Source of the DNA: Nocardioidaceae bacterium
Lineage (GTDB): Bacteria; Actinomycetota; Actinomycetes; Propionibacteriales; Nocardioidaceae
Reading direction: 5' to 3'
Assembly (NCBI GenBank): GCA_025934895.1
Contig: JAICWH010000028.1
Coordinates: 1-34,516 of the forward strand
DNA length: 34,516 bases
A program made the translations under genes and the position numbers. This document shows positions 8,122 to 15,177 of the stretch, piece by piece (the first letter of the stretch is position 1; each line of letters opens with the position of its first letter). A model generated the notes under the pieces. It was given only the letters and a program-made list of their open reading frames with translations. It did no database searches and was not told the origin of the DNA.

Positions 8122-9353
8122 CCGGACCGACCGTGCCGCAGCCGGCCGTCCCCCGCCGGGTCCTGGTCCACGTCGGTGCCCCCAAGACCGGGACGTCCTT
8201 CGTGCAGGACGTGCTGTGGCTGAACCGCGGGTCTCTGGCCGGACAGGGCATCCTCTACCCCGCCGAGCGGTTCGACGAGCACTTCCTGGCCGCCCTCGAC
8301 CTGCTGGAGCTGCCCTGGGGCGGCCTGGAGAGGCAGGCGGTGGGTGCCTGGGACCGCCTCGCGGAGCGGGTCCGGGGCTGGCCGGGCACCTCCATCGTGT
8401 CCCACGAGATCCTCGCCACCGCGACCCGGCAGCAGGTACGACGGGCGATCGACTCGTTCGGTGACGTCGAGGTGCACGTCGTGCTGTCCGCGCGGGACCT
8501 GGTCCGGCAGATCCCCGCGGAGTGGCAGGAGAACATCAAGCACCGCAGGACGCTGGGCTACCGCGAGTTCCTGGACCGGATCACCGACCCGCGGCGGTCC
8601 GGTGAGCTCGCGTCGTGGTTCTGGGGGGTGCAGGAGGTGCCCGACATCCTCGACAGATGGGGGAGCACGCTGCCCCGGGAGCGGGTGCACCTGGTCACGG
8701 TCCCCAAGCCGGGGCAGCCGCGCACCCTGCTGTGGGAGCGGTTCTCCTCGGTGCTCGGCCTGGACGCGGCGGCCCTGGAGCCGGAGACCAACCGGTCCAA
8801 CGCCTCCCTGGGTGTCCCGGAGACGGTGCTGGTGCGCCGCATCAACCAGCAGGTCAACAACGGCGTGCTGCGCAACGAGGACTACCGCCTGCTGGTCCGT
8901 GAGCTGCTGGCGCACCGGACTCTGTCGCTGCGCACCGGCTCGGCGCGGCTCGGCCTGCCTCCCGACGTACGCGACTGGGCCCTCGAGCTGTCCGAGGAGT
9001 GGATCTCGGTGCTCGCCGAGCGAGGGTACGACGTTCGCGGCAGCCTCGACGAGCTCCGTCCCGACCTCGTGCCCACGGAGTTCACCGACCCGGACCGTCC
9101 CGAGGAGCAGGCGGTCACCGATGCCGCCGTCACGGCGGTCGTGACCCTGCTGGACGAGGTGGCCCGGCTGATGGAGACCGAGCGGACGCTGCGGGAGGAG
9201 CTCGAGTCGGCCTACCAGGAGCTGGAACGCTCGCGCTCGCTGTGGTTCCGCGCGAAACGGCGGCTCGTGCGACAGGCCGAGGTGAGCCGGACCGCTGCGC
9301 TGGGGCTGGCGGCCTACCGCAGGGTGCGCGGACGCAGCTCACGGTCGGCGTAG
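8118..9353 (+). CDS. Sulfotransferase family protein (second copy) with C-terminal coiled coil
   Basis: A 411-residue paralogue of the protein at 5670. The 5'-phosphosulfate loop is GAPKTGTSFVQ at residues 20-30, SHEIL follows near 95-99, and the 3'-phosphate site is VLSARDLVRQ with Arg126-Asp127. Unlike the first copy it ends in a charged heptad-like segment (METERTLREELESAYQELER) and a basic tail rich in Arg and Lys, suggesting oligomerisation or membrane association. GTG 8118 overlaps the preceding stop, so translation is coupled. Its 3' end overlaps the opposing EcsC-family gene by 40 bp, an unusually long tail-to-tail overlap. Confidence 0.85.
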   Translation: MTGPTVPQPAVPRRVLVHVGAPKTGTSFVQDVLWLNRGSLAGQGILYPAERFDEHFLAALDLLELPWGGLERQAVGAWDRLAERVRGWPGTSIVSHEILATATRQQVRRAIDSFGDVEVHVVLSARDLVRQIPAEWQENIKHRRTLGYREFLDRITDPRRSGELASWFWGVQEVPDILDRWGSTLPRERVHLVTVPKPGQPRTLLWERFSSVLGLDAAALEPETNRSNASLGVPETVLVRRINQQVNNGVLRNEDYRLLVRELLAHRTLSLRTGSARLGLPPDVRDWALELSEEWISVLAERGYDVRGSLDELRPDLVPTEFTDPDRPEEQAVTDAAVTAVVTLLDEVARLMETERTLREELESAYQELERSRSLWFRAKRRLVRQAEVSRTAALGLAAYRRVRGRSSRSA

Positions 9354-9994
9354 CGCCCGATCTGCCAGCTCGAGAAGGCGTCCGTGCCGGCCCCGACCAT
9401 TCCGCCGACCACCGGCACGCGCCGGCCGACGGTCGTCGCGATCCGCTTGCCGGCGACCTTCGTGAGCAGCTCGGACGCCACCTCAGCGGCTATCACGGTG
9501 TCCAGGTGTGGGTCGTAGGTCGGCGCCGTGGCGATGCCCATCGGCGTGCTCGGCAGCCGGCGCTTGCGGACCAGGGTGGTGACGGTCTCCTCACCCAGGA
9601 TGCAGGCCAGGATCGCGTTGCGGACCCGCTTGTCGGTGAGGTCGTAGCCACGCAGGTGCGCGATCGACGCGACCAGCCGGCACTGGATGAGGGTGAGCCC
9701 GGCGATGTTGGCGGGAATCATGACCGCTGCGGTCACCAGGCCACCGATGTTGGTGCCGAACCCCTGCACGCCGGCGTAGCGCACATGGTCCTCGATGACG
9801 TCGTGGACGGCGCGCTCGAGGTCGCCGCCGACCTTGGCCAGCACGCTGTCGGCCCCTTGGGCCGCGCCGGGCAGCGGCCCGACGCCCTCGATCGCGCGGC
9901 GGAGTGCCTCGTGCACGAAGTGCGAGCTGAGCTGGGGCGCCATCCTGGCCATCCGGGGCGTGATGTTCCTGCCCAGCGAGCTGCCGATGCCCAT
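9314..9994 (-). CDS. EcsC family protein
   Basis: A 226-residue protein of the EcsC family, named after an accessory protein of a Bacillus ABC exporter; biochemical function is unknown. Visible are the glycine and alanine-rich hydrophobic segment GLVTAAVMIPANIAGLTLIQ near the middle and the C-terminal GRRVPVVGGMVGAGTDA hydrophobic hairpin that characterise the family. ATG 9994 is preferred because AAGGAG lies 5 nt upstream; an in-frame ATG five codons earlier (10009) lacks such a site. It is divergent from aat. Confidence 0.8.
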   Translation of the reverse strand: MGIGSSLGRNITPRMARMAPQLSSHFVHEALRRAIEGVGPLPGAAQGADSVLAKVGGDLERAVHDVIEDHVRYAGVQGFGTNIGGLVTAAVMIPANIAGLTLIQCRLVASIAHLRGYDLTDKRVRNAILACILGEETVTTLVRKRRLPSTPMGIATAPTYDPHLDTVIAAEVASELLTKVAGKRIATTVGRRVPVVGGMVGAGTDAFSSWQIGRYADRELRPRTLR

Positions 9995-10129
9995 GGGGCT
10001 CCTTGTCATGTCTGCGCCTGCGCGTCTTGTCTGTTCGTGCATGTGTTCGGGTGTCTCGAGCCTATCCGGGGGCCTCGAAGGACTCCCTGCGTCGCGACCT
10101 CCCCCTCGGTGCCCTGGTTGGATGTGCCC

Positions 10130-10825
10130 ATGCCCACCGAGCCGCCCGCCACCGGCTGGGTGTTCCCCGACGTGGCGCAGCTGCCCGTCGGACCGGGTGC
10201 CGAGGACCTGGTTGGGGCGGGCGCGGACCTGGAGCCCGGAACCCTCCTCGCGGCGTACCGGCACGGGCTGTTCCCGATGCCGTCCGGCGACGGGGGACGG
10301 CGGCGACGGCCCTCGCTGCTGTGGTGGTCCCCGGTCGAGCGCGGGGTGCTGCCGCTGGACGGCCTGAAGGTCTCGCGGTCGCTTCGGCAGGCGACCCGGC
10401 ACCTGGAGGTTCGGGTGGACACCGCCTTCGCCGCGGTCATCGAGGCGTGCGCCGACCCCTCCCGAGAAGGGTCCTGGATCGACGGTCGGATCCGCACGGC
10501 CTACACCCGCCTGCACGAGCTCGGCTGGGCGCACTCGGTCGAGGCATGGCGGGACGACGAGCTCGTCGGCGGCCTGTACGGCGTCGCGGTCGACGGGCTC
10601 TTCGCGGGCGAGTCCATGTTCCACCGGGTGAGCAACGCCTCCAAGGTGGCCCTGGTCGGGCTCGTGGACCTGTTGCGCGACGAGCACCGGGACCGGCGGG
10701 TCCTCGACGTGCAGTGGCGCACCGAGCACCTGGCCAGCCTGGGGGTGGTGGCAGTGCCCCGCCCGTCGTACCTGCGGATGCTCGCCGAGGCCCGGGACGT
10801 CCCGCTGCCGCGCGCGTTCCGCTAG
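10130..10825 (+). CDS. aat: Leucyl/phenylalanyl-tRNA--protein transferase
   Basis: A 231-residue enzyme that adds Leu or Phe from aminoacyl-tRNA to N-terminal Arg or Lys, marking proteins for ClpS/ClpAP-type degradation in the cytoplasm. Typical motifs in order are YRHGLFPMP, LLWWSP, SWIDGRIRTAY, GGLYGVAVDGLFAGESMF and LDVQWRTEHLASLG, the full core of the family at normal length. The ATG at 10130 follows a TTGGAT box by 6 nt, suggesting a leaderless message. Convergent with the rhodanese gene. Confidence 0.93.
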   Translation: MPTEPPATGWVFPDVAQLPVGPGAEDLVGAGADLEPGTLLAAYRHGLFPMPSGDGGRRRRPSLLWWSPVERGVLPLDGLKVSRSLRQATRHLEVRVDTAFAAVIEACADPSREGSWIDGRIRTAYTRLHELGWAHSVEAWRDDELVGGLYGVAVDGLFAGESMFHRVSNASKVALVGLVDLLRDEHRDRRVLDVQWRTEHLASLGVVAVPRPSYLRMLAEARDVPLPRAFR

Positions 10826-10842
10826 TCGGCGTGGCGTTCCCA

Positions 10843-10857
10843 GGCGGTCAGGCCGCC
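10843..10857. terminator. Small hairpin between aat and the rhodanese gene
   Basis: GGCGG and CCGCC form a 5-bp stem around TCAGG in the 35-bp convergent gap. Short, so only a weak candidate terminator. Confidence 0.35.
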
Positions 10858-10860
10858 GGG

Positions 10861-11211
10861 CTAGACGACCTGCGGGGGGCTGCCGGTCTCGCTGACCATG
10901 GGTCGTCCGGCGGCCTCCCACTCGAGCATCCCGCCCTCGAGGTTCACCACGTCGTGCCCGTGCTGGGCGAGGTACCCGACCGCCTGCGCCGACCGGGCGC
11001 CCACCCTGCAGACCACGAGGGTCCGGGTGTCGGGCACCTCCTCGAGCCGCGCAGGCAGCTCGCGGAGCGGGATGTGGGTGGCGCCGGCGATGTGTCCGTG
11101 GACCCACTCGACGTCCTCGCGCACGTCGAGCACCTGCACCCCCTCGGGAACCGGGTCGGGTACCCCGGTCACGGTCACCGTCGGGATCGCGGGCCTGCTG
11201 CCGAAGCTCAT
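10861..11211 (-). CDS. Single-domain rhodanese-like sulfurtransferase
   Basis: A 116-residue rhodanese domain. It has the domain-defining VLDVRED near residues 28-34, GHIAGATHIPL, and the active-site loop CRVGARS with Cys68 as the predicted persulfide carrier. The final GYLAQHGHDVVNLEGGMLEWEAAG is the usual C-terminal signature. Such proteins move sulfane sulfur or detoxify cyanide; the specific acceptor is unknown. It lies 13 bp downstream of the Fpg/Nei gene on the same strand and may share its transcript. Confidence 0.9.
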   Translation of the reverse strand: MSFGSRPAIPTVTVTGVPDPVPEGVQVLDVREDVEWVHGHIAGATHIPLRELPARLEEVPDTRTLVVCRVGARSAQAVGYLAQHGHDVVNLEGGMLEWEAAGRPMVSETGSPPQVV

Positions 11212-11224
11212 CGGGCCACCGTAG

Positions 11225-12091
11225 TCACTTCAGCAGCCGGGACATCCGGCGGTCCGCGAGCGGCTTCCCGCCCGTCTGGCAGGTCGGGCAGTACTGCAGC
11301 GAGGAGTCGGCGAAGGACACCTCGCGCACCGTGTCCCCGCACACCGGGCAGGGCAGCCCCGTGCGCCCGTGCACGGCGAGGTTGCTCTTCTTCTCGCCCT
11401 TGAGGTCCGCGGCGGCCAGCCCCCGGGACCGTTCGACGGCGTCGCCGAGCACGGTGCGGATCGCGTCGTACAGCGTCCGCAGGTCCTCGCCGACGATCGA
11501 GGAGGCAGGCTTGAACGGTGACAGCCTCGCGGCATGGAGCAGCTCGTCGGAGTAGGCGTTGCCGATGCCGGCGATGGTGCCCTGGTGGCGCAGCACGCCC
11601 TTGACCTGCGCGCGGCCGGCAGCCTGCAGGATCCCCCCGAGCACCTCGATGGTGAACGAGTCGTCGAGCGGGTCCGGGCCGAGGCCGGCGATGCCCGGGA
11701 CCTCGAGCGGGTCGCGTACGACGTACAGGGCGAGCCGCTTCTTGGTCCCCGCCTCGGTGATGTCGAGGCCGGAGCCGTCGTCGAGGTGCACCCGCGCCGC
11801 CATCGGGGACCTGTTGCTCGGCTTGGGCGGCAGCGTCGGCACCTCGGCTCGCCAACGGACCCAGCCGCCGCGCGCCAGGTGCATCACCAGGTGCAGCCCC
11901 GACGCGTCGATGTCGATGAACTTGCCGTGCCGGGTGACGCCGTCGACGAAGCTGCCGGCCAGCGCGCTCAGCGGCGGGTCGAAGGTCTTCAGGGCGCTGA
12001 AGGCCGCGATGTCCACCCGGGTGACGGCCCGCCCGACGAGCCGGCCGCGCAGGTCGAGGGCCAGACCTTCGACCTCCGGCAGCTCGGGCAC
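11225..12091 (-). CDS. Fpg/Nei family DNA glycosylase
   Basis: A 288-residue bifunctional base-excision enzyme that removes oxidised bases and nicks abasic sites. The N-terminus PELPEVE carries the catalytic Pro-Glu pair exposed after Met removal, Lys57 in RHGKF matches the family lysine, and the C-terminus has a complete zinc finger with Cys248, 251, 268 and 271. The H2TH region contains GIGNAYSDELLHAARLSP. It belongs to the actinobacterial branch distinct from classical MutM, so substrate preference (8-oxoG versus oxidised pyrimidines) is left open. The start is GTG 12091, supported by a leaderless -10 box. Confidence 0.9.
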   Translation of the reverse strand: MPELPEVEGLALDLRGRLVGRAVTRVDIAAFSALKTFDPPLSALAGSFVDGVTRHGKFIDIDASGLHLVMHLARGGWVRWRAEVPTLPPKPSNRSPMAARVHLDDGSGLDITEAGTKKRLALYVVRDPLEVPGIAGLGPDPLDDSFTIEVLGGILQAAGRAQVKGVLRHQGTIAGIGNAYSDELLHAARLSPFKPASSIVGEDLRTLYDAIRTVLGDAVERSRGLAAADLKGEKKSNLAVHGRTGLPCPVCGDTVREVSFADSSLQYCPTCQTGGKPLADRRMSRLLK

Positions 12092-12097
12092 CGGGCC

Positions 12098-12103
12098 AGT
12101 GTA
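12098..12103 (-). promoter_or_regulatory. -10 box of the Fpg/Nei gene
   Basis: On the minus strand TACACT ends 6 nt before the GTG at 12091. A GC-rich tandem repeat begins immediately upstream of it, in the -35 to -100 zone. Confidence 0.6.
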
Positions 12104-12110
12104 GTTTCCC

Positions 12111-12184
12111 GGGCCTGGCAGCCGGGCCTGGCAGCCGGGCCTGGCTCGGGGGCTGGCTCGGGGGCTGGCTCGGGGGCTGGCTCC
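12111..12184. repeat. Two adjoining tandem repeats of 13 and 12 bp
   Basis: GGGCCTGGCAGCC occurs twice (12111-12136), followed by four 12-bp units of the form GGGGCTGGCTCG (12137-12184). The array fills most of the divergent gap between the Fpg/Nei gene and the small gene at 12214. Confidence 0.9.
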
Positions 12185-12201
12185 GGGTGGGATGACCGGG
12201 G

Positions 12202-12207
12202 CACACT
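12202..12207 (+). promoter_or_regulatory. -10 box of the small gene at 12214
   Basis: CACACT ends 6 nt before GTG 12214. The intervening GGAGAG could instead serve as a ribosome binding site for the in-frame ATG at 12217, though too close for an optimal one. Confidence 0.45.
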
Positions 12208-12213
12208 GGAGAG

Positions 12214-12498
12214 GTGATGCCGGTCACACCGTTGCCTGCGGCGGGCGAGGTCTTCCTCGACACCCGCGGGTCGGACCGCGCGCTCCGGGTGTCCTGGCAC
12301 CACCTCGGGCCGGACGAGGGTGACCTGGTGGTCCTCTCGCTGTGGAGCGGCGACACGTGCACCGGCACCTTCCGGCTCGCTGCGCACGACGTCCCGGACC
12401 TCGTGGACGCCCTCCGCGGCGGGCTGGCCCGGTCCTTCGACGGTCGGCGGGAGGCCGCTCGCCGGGGCGACGGCCCGGGCCGGGAGCTGACCGGCTAA
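12214..12498 (+). CDS. Small conserved actinobacterial protein of unknown function
   Basis: A 94-residue soluble protein. The core RVSWHHLGPDEGDLVVLSLW, followed by GDTCTGTFRLAAHDVPDLVDALRGGL, looks like a compact beta sheet plus a helix, and I recall similar short proteins in actinobacteria without assigned function. The C-terminal 20 residues are charged and probably disordered. The start could be GTG 12214 or ATG 12217. It lies upstream of the ATPase gene on the same strand with a 73-bp gap that contains its own regulatory-looking sequence, so they may not be co-transcribed. Confidence 0.7.
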   Translation: MMPVTPLPAAGEVFLDTRGSDRALRVSWHHLGPDEGDLVVLSLWSGDTCTGTFRLAAHDVPDLVDALRGGLARSFDGRREAARRGDGPGRELTG

Positions 12499-12514
12499 CG
12501 GCCGCTCGGACGCG

Positions 12515-12560
12515 CTAGGACTCGCTAGGTCGGTCTAGGCCTCACGCTAGATATCGCGAT
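12515..12560. promoter_or_regulatory. CTAG array and palindrome upstream of the ATPase gene
   Basis: CTAG occurs at 12515, 12525, 12535 and 12547, the first three exactly 10 bp apart inside repeats of the form CGCTAGG. It is followed at once by the perfect palindrome TATCGCGATA (12551-12560), which borders a likely -10 box (TAACCT, 6 nt before GTG 12572). Such spacing places the sites on one face of the helix, as expected for an operator bound by a multimeric repressor. Function is inferred. Confidence 0.55.
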
Positions 12561-12571
12561 AACCTCCGATC

Positions 12572-13771
12572 GTGGACCCGGTCCGGAACCCCTACGCCCC
12601 CGGTGCGGGGCAGCGCCCGCCCGAGCTTGCCGGCCGGGACCGGCAGCTGACCCAGTTCGAGGTCACCCTGCAACGCGTCGCCGCCGGCCGGCCCGAGCGG
12701 TCGATGGTGCTGTCCGGGCTGCGCGGTGTCGGGAAGACGGTGCTCCTGAACGCCCTGCGTGGCCTCGCGGTGCAACGGGCCTGGGGGACCGGCAAGCTGG
12801 AGGCGCGCCCCGAGCTGTCGATGCGGCTGCCGCTGGCGCAGGCGGTGCACGCCGCGGTGCGCGAGGTGGCGCACCGGCACCGTGACCCCGACCGGGTGGA
12901 TGCGGTCGCGGGCGTTCTCAAGTCGTTCGCTCTGCGCACGTCCGTGTCGGACCGCAAGGGCGTGCGATGGCAGCCCGGGTCGGCGATCGAGGTGCCGGCC
13001 ACCCGCGGTCGCGCGGACTCTGGTGACCTCGAGCTGGACCTCGTGGAGCTGTTCACCGACGTCGCGGACCTCGCGCGTGACCTGGCAGTGGGGATCGCGG
13101 TCTTCGTCGACGAGATGCAGGATCTCGCGGCGTCCGAGCTGGCCGCCCTCTGCGGGGCCTGTCACGAGATCAGCCAGCAGGGCGCGCCGCTTCTCGTCGT
13201 CGGCGCCGGGCTGCCCCATCTGCCGGTGACCCTGGCCGCCTCCAAGTCCTATGCCGAGCGGCTGTTCCACTACGTGGTGGTCGACCGGCTGCCTCAGGAG
13301 ATGTCGGACCGGGCGCTGCTGGTGCCCGCGGCCGCCGAGGGGGTGGACTTCGAGCCGGAGGCGCTCGACGAGCTCTACGCGCTGACCGACGGCTACCCCT
13401 ACTTCGTGCAGGCCTACGGCAAGGTCACCTGGGACAGTGCACCGGCCAGCCCGATCCGGGTGGTCGACGTACGCGAGGCGGCGCCGGAGGCAGAGGGTGA
13501 GCTGGCGGTCGGGTTCTTCGGGGCACGCTACGACCGCGCCACCCCCGCGGAGCGCGACTACATGCGGACGATGGCGGACCTGGCCGTGCACACCGACGAC
13601 GGGGCGGTGAGCACCGCCGACATCGCGCGAGAGCTGGCCCGGCGGCCGCAGAGCCTGTCCCCGGCGCGGGACGGACTGATCAAGAAGGGCCTGGTGTACT
13701 CCAGCGAGCGGGGCACCGTGGCGTTCACGGTGCCGCACTTCGGCCGGTTCCTGCGCCAGCAGAGCGGCTGA
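12572..13771 (+). CDS. P-loop AAA-type ATPase with C-terminal winged-helix-like region
   Basis: A 399-residue ATP-binding protein resembling archaeal-type Orc/STAND ATPases found singly in many actinobacteria. Walker A is GLRGVGKT (49-56), Walker B is FVDEMQDL with Asp180-Glu181, and a sensor-like VVGAGLPHL follows at 209-217. After an arginine-rich lid region, residues of about 345-395 (TADIARELARRPQSLSPARD, then LIKKGLVY and GTVAFTVP) read like a winged helix. I infer a DNA-binding or regulatory ATPase; partner and trigger are unknown. GTG 12572 is the start, with a -10 box just upstream, and the first residues NPYAPGAGQRPPELAGRD are the family's usual opening. Confidence 0.85.
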   Translation: MDPVRNPYAPGAGQRPPELAGRDRQLTQFEVTLQRVAAGRPERSMVLSGLRGVGKTVLLNALRGLAVQRAWGTGKLEARPELSMRLPLAQAVHAAVREVAHRHRDPDRVDAVAGVLKSFALRTSVSDRKGVRWQPGSAIEVPATRGRADSGDLELDLVELFTDVADLARDLAVGIAVFVDEMQDLAASELAALCGACHEISQQGAPLLVVGAGLPHLPVTLAASKSYAERLFHYVVVDRLPQEMSDRALLVPAAAEGVDFEPEALDELYALTDGYPYFVQAYGKVTWDSAPASPIRVVDVREAAPEAEGELAVGFFGARYDRATPAERDYMRTMADLAVHTDDGAVSTADIARELARRPQSLSPARDGLIKKGLVYSSERGTVAFTVPHFGRFLRQQSG

Positions 13772-13872
13772 CAAGGCCCTCGGCAGTCATCGGCCCCGGT
13801 CGCGGCCGTCCGCTTCGTGCCCGGATGACCGGATGTATGTGCACCTGCCCCGTGCGGTGCGACGATGGTCCG

Positions 13873-14679
13873 ATGCAGCGCGTGGAGGGACGCCCGCAGG
13901 TGGTCGCGCATCGAGGAGCCAGCCATGACAACCCCGAGCACACGCTGGGCGCGTACGTCGCAGCGCTGGACGCCGGCGCGGACGGGGTGGAGTGCGACGT
14001 ACGGCTGACCGCAGACGGGCACCTGGTCTGCGTGCACGACCGCCGGGTCGACCGCACGGCGAACGGCCGCGGGGTGGTCTCGACCATGGAGCTGGCCCAG
14101 CTCGACCAGCTGGACTTCGCCTCCTGGAAGAACCCGTGGGCCGACCTGGACGACGAGGCTCCCGAGCTCGCCGAGGACACCCGGCGGGTGCTCACGCTCA
14201 GGAGACTGGTGGAGACCGTGCGTGACTACGCGCGGCCGGTGGACCTGGTCATCGAGACCAAGCACCCCACGCGCTACGCCGGCCTGGTCGAGCGACGGCT
14301 GGTCGACCTGCTCGCGTCGGTCGGCTGGCACGGAGCGGAGTCGCCGGCGCGGGTGATGAGCTTCTCGCCGGTCGCGCTGACCCGGGTCAAGAAGCTGGCT
14401 CCCGACCTCGAGGTGGTGCTCCTCATCGACCGGCAGTTCTCCTGGCAGGTGGCCACCAGCATGCTCGGCCCGGGCTGGATCGTGGGCCCCGGGATCGACC
14501 TGCTGCGGGAGAGCCCGAAGCTCGCCAGACGGCTGCACAAGCGCGGTCGCCGGATGCACGTGTGGACCGTCAACGACCCCGCCGACCTCGACCTGTGCGT
14601 CCGGCTCGGCGCGGAGGTGGTGATCACCGACGACCCGCGGCAGGCGCTGGACCACCTCCACGGGCCGCCATGCGTTTGA
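13873..14679 (+). CDS. Glycerophosphodiester phosphodiesterase
   Basis: A 268-residue GDPD-family enzyme that hydrolyses glycerophosphodiesters from phospholipid turnover to glycerol 3-phosphate and an alcohol. Catalytic and metal-binding residues are visible: His13-Arg14 in AHRGASHDNPEHT, Glu22, Glu40 and Asp42 in GVECDVRLT, and His55 in VCVHD. The later ETKHP and VWTVND motifs complete the TIM barrel. No signal peptide, so it is probably cytoplasmic. ATG 13873 is preferred to an in-frame ATG at 13825, because similarity begins here and a GATGGT box lies just upstream. Confidence 0.9.
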   Translation: MQRVEGRPQVVAHRGASHDNPEHTLGAYVAALDAGADGVECDVRLTADGHLVCVHDRRVDRTANGRGVVSTMELAQLDQLDFASWKNPWADLDDEAPELAEDTRRVLTLRRLVETVRDYARPVDLVIETKHPTRYAGLVERRLVDLLASVGWHGAESPARVMSFSPVALTRVKKLAPDLEVVLLIDRQFSWQVATSMLGPGWIVGPGIDLLRESPKLARRLHKRGRRMHVWTVNDPADLDLCVRLGAEVVITDDPRQALDHLHGPPCV

Positions 14680-14746
14680 CCGCACCCTCATCGGGAACGA
14701 TGACTCCGCGATGAACCCACCGGACCCGGGACCGAGGGAGGATGAC

Positions 14747-15148
14747 GTGGCGAGCACCATGCACAAGCCGATCACGCTGCGCCTCCCGTTCGCCGCGGCG
14801 TCGGTGGCGGTGGCCCGTCAGCGGCTGAGGGCCTGGATGCTCGACATGGGGTGCTCGTCGGAGTCGGTGGAGGACGCGCGGATCGTGGTGTCCGAGCTGG
14901 TCGCCAACGCCGTGCGCCATGCCCGTCCGCTCGCCGACGGCGGCCTGGTCGTCACGTGGACCCGCGACCGGGACGAGGTGCGGATCTCCGTCACCGACGG
15001 CGGCAGCACCACCCGGCCACGCTACGTCCATGCGCCGGCCACCGCGCTCGCCGGACGCGGGATGGCGATCGTGGACGCACTCGCCGGGCAGTGGTGGACC
15101 GAGGGCACCGCGTCGCGCTCCACGGTGTACGTGCTGCTCAGCGTCTGA
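14747..15148 (+). CDS. RsbW-like ATP-binding protein (histidine-kinase-like ATPase fold)
   Basis: A 133-residue HATPase_c protein of the anti-sigma-factor/serine-kinase type common in actinobacteria. The N box is VVSELVANAVRHA, the G1 box DGGST, and the G2 region LAGRGMAIVDALAGQWW. No sensor or transmembrane part is present. The start is uncertain: GTG 14747 has GAGGGAGG 5 nt upstream, while ATG 14711, in frame, follows a possible -10 (CGATGA) and would add 12 Pro and Asp-rich residues. No sigma factor or anti-anti-sigma gene adjoins it, so its partner is unknown. Confidence 0.82.
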   Translation: MASTMHKPITLRLPFAAASVAVARQRLRAWMLDMGCSSESVEDARIVVSELVANAVRHARPLADGGLVVTWTRDRDEVRISVTDGGSTTRPRYVHAPATALAGRGMAIVDALAGQWWTEGTASRSTVYVLLSV

Positions 15149-15165
15149 GCGGCCGCACCCCTGCG

Positions 15166-15171
15166 TAGGCT
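15166..15171 (+). promoter_or_regulatory. -10 box of the DUF5926 gene
   Basis: TAGGCT ends 6 nt before the ATG at 15178, a clean leaderless arrangement. Confidence 0.7.
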
Positions 15172-15177
15172 TCCGGG

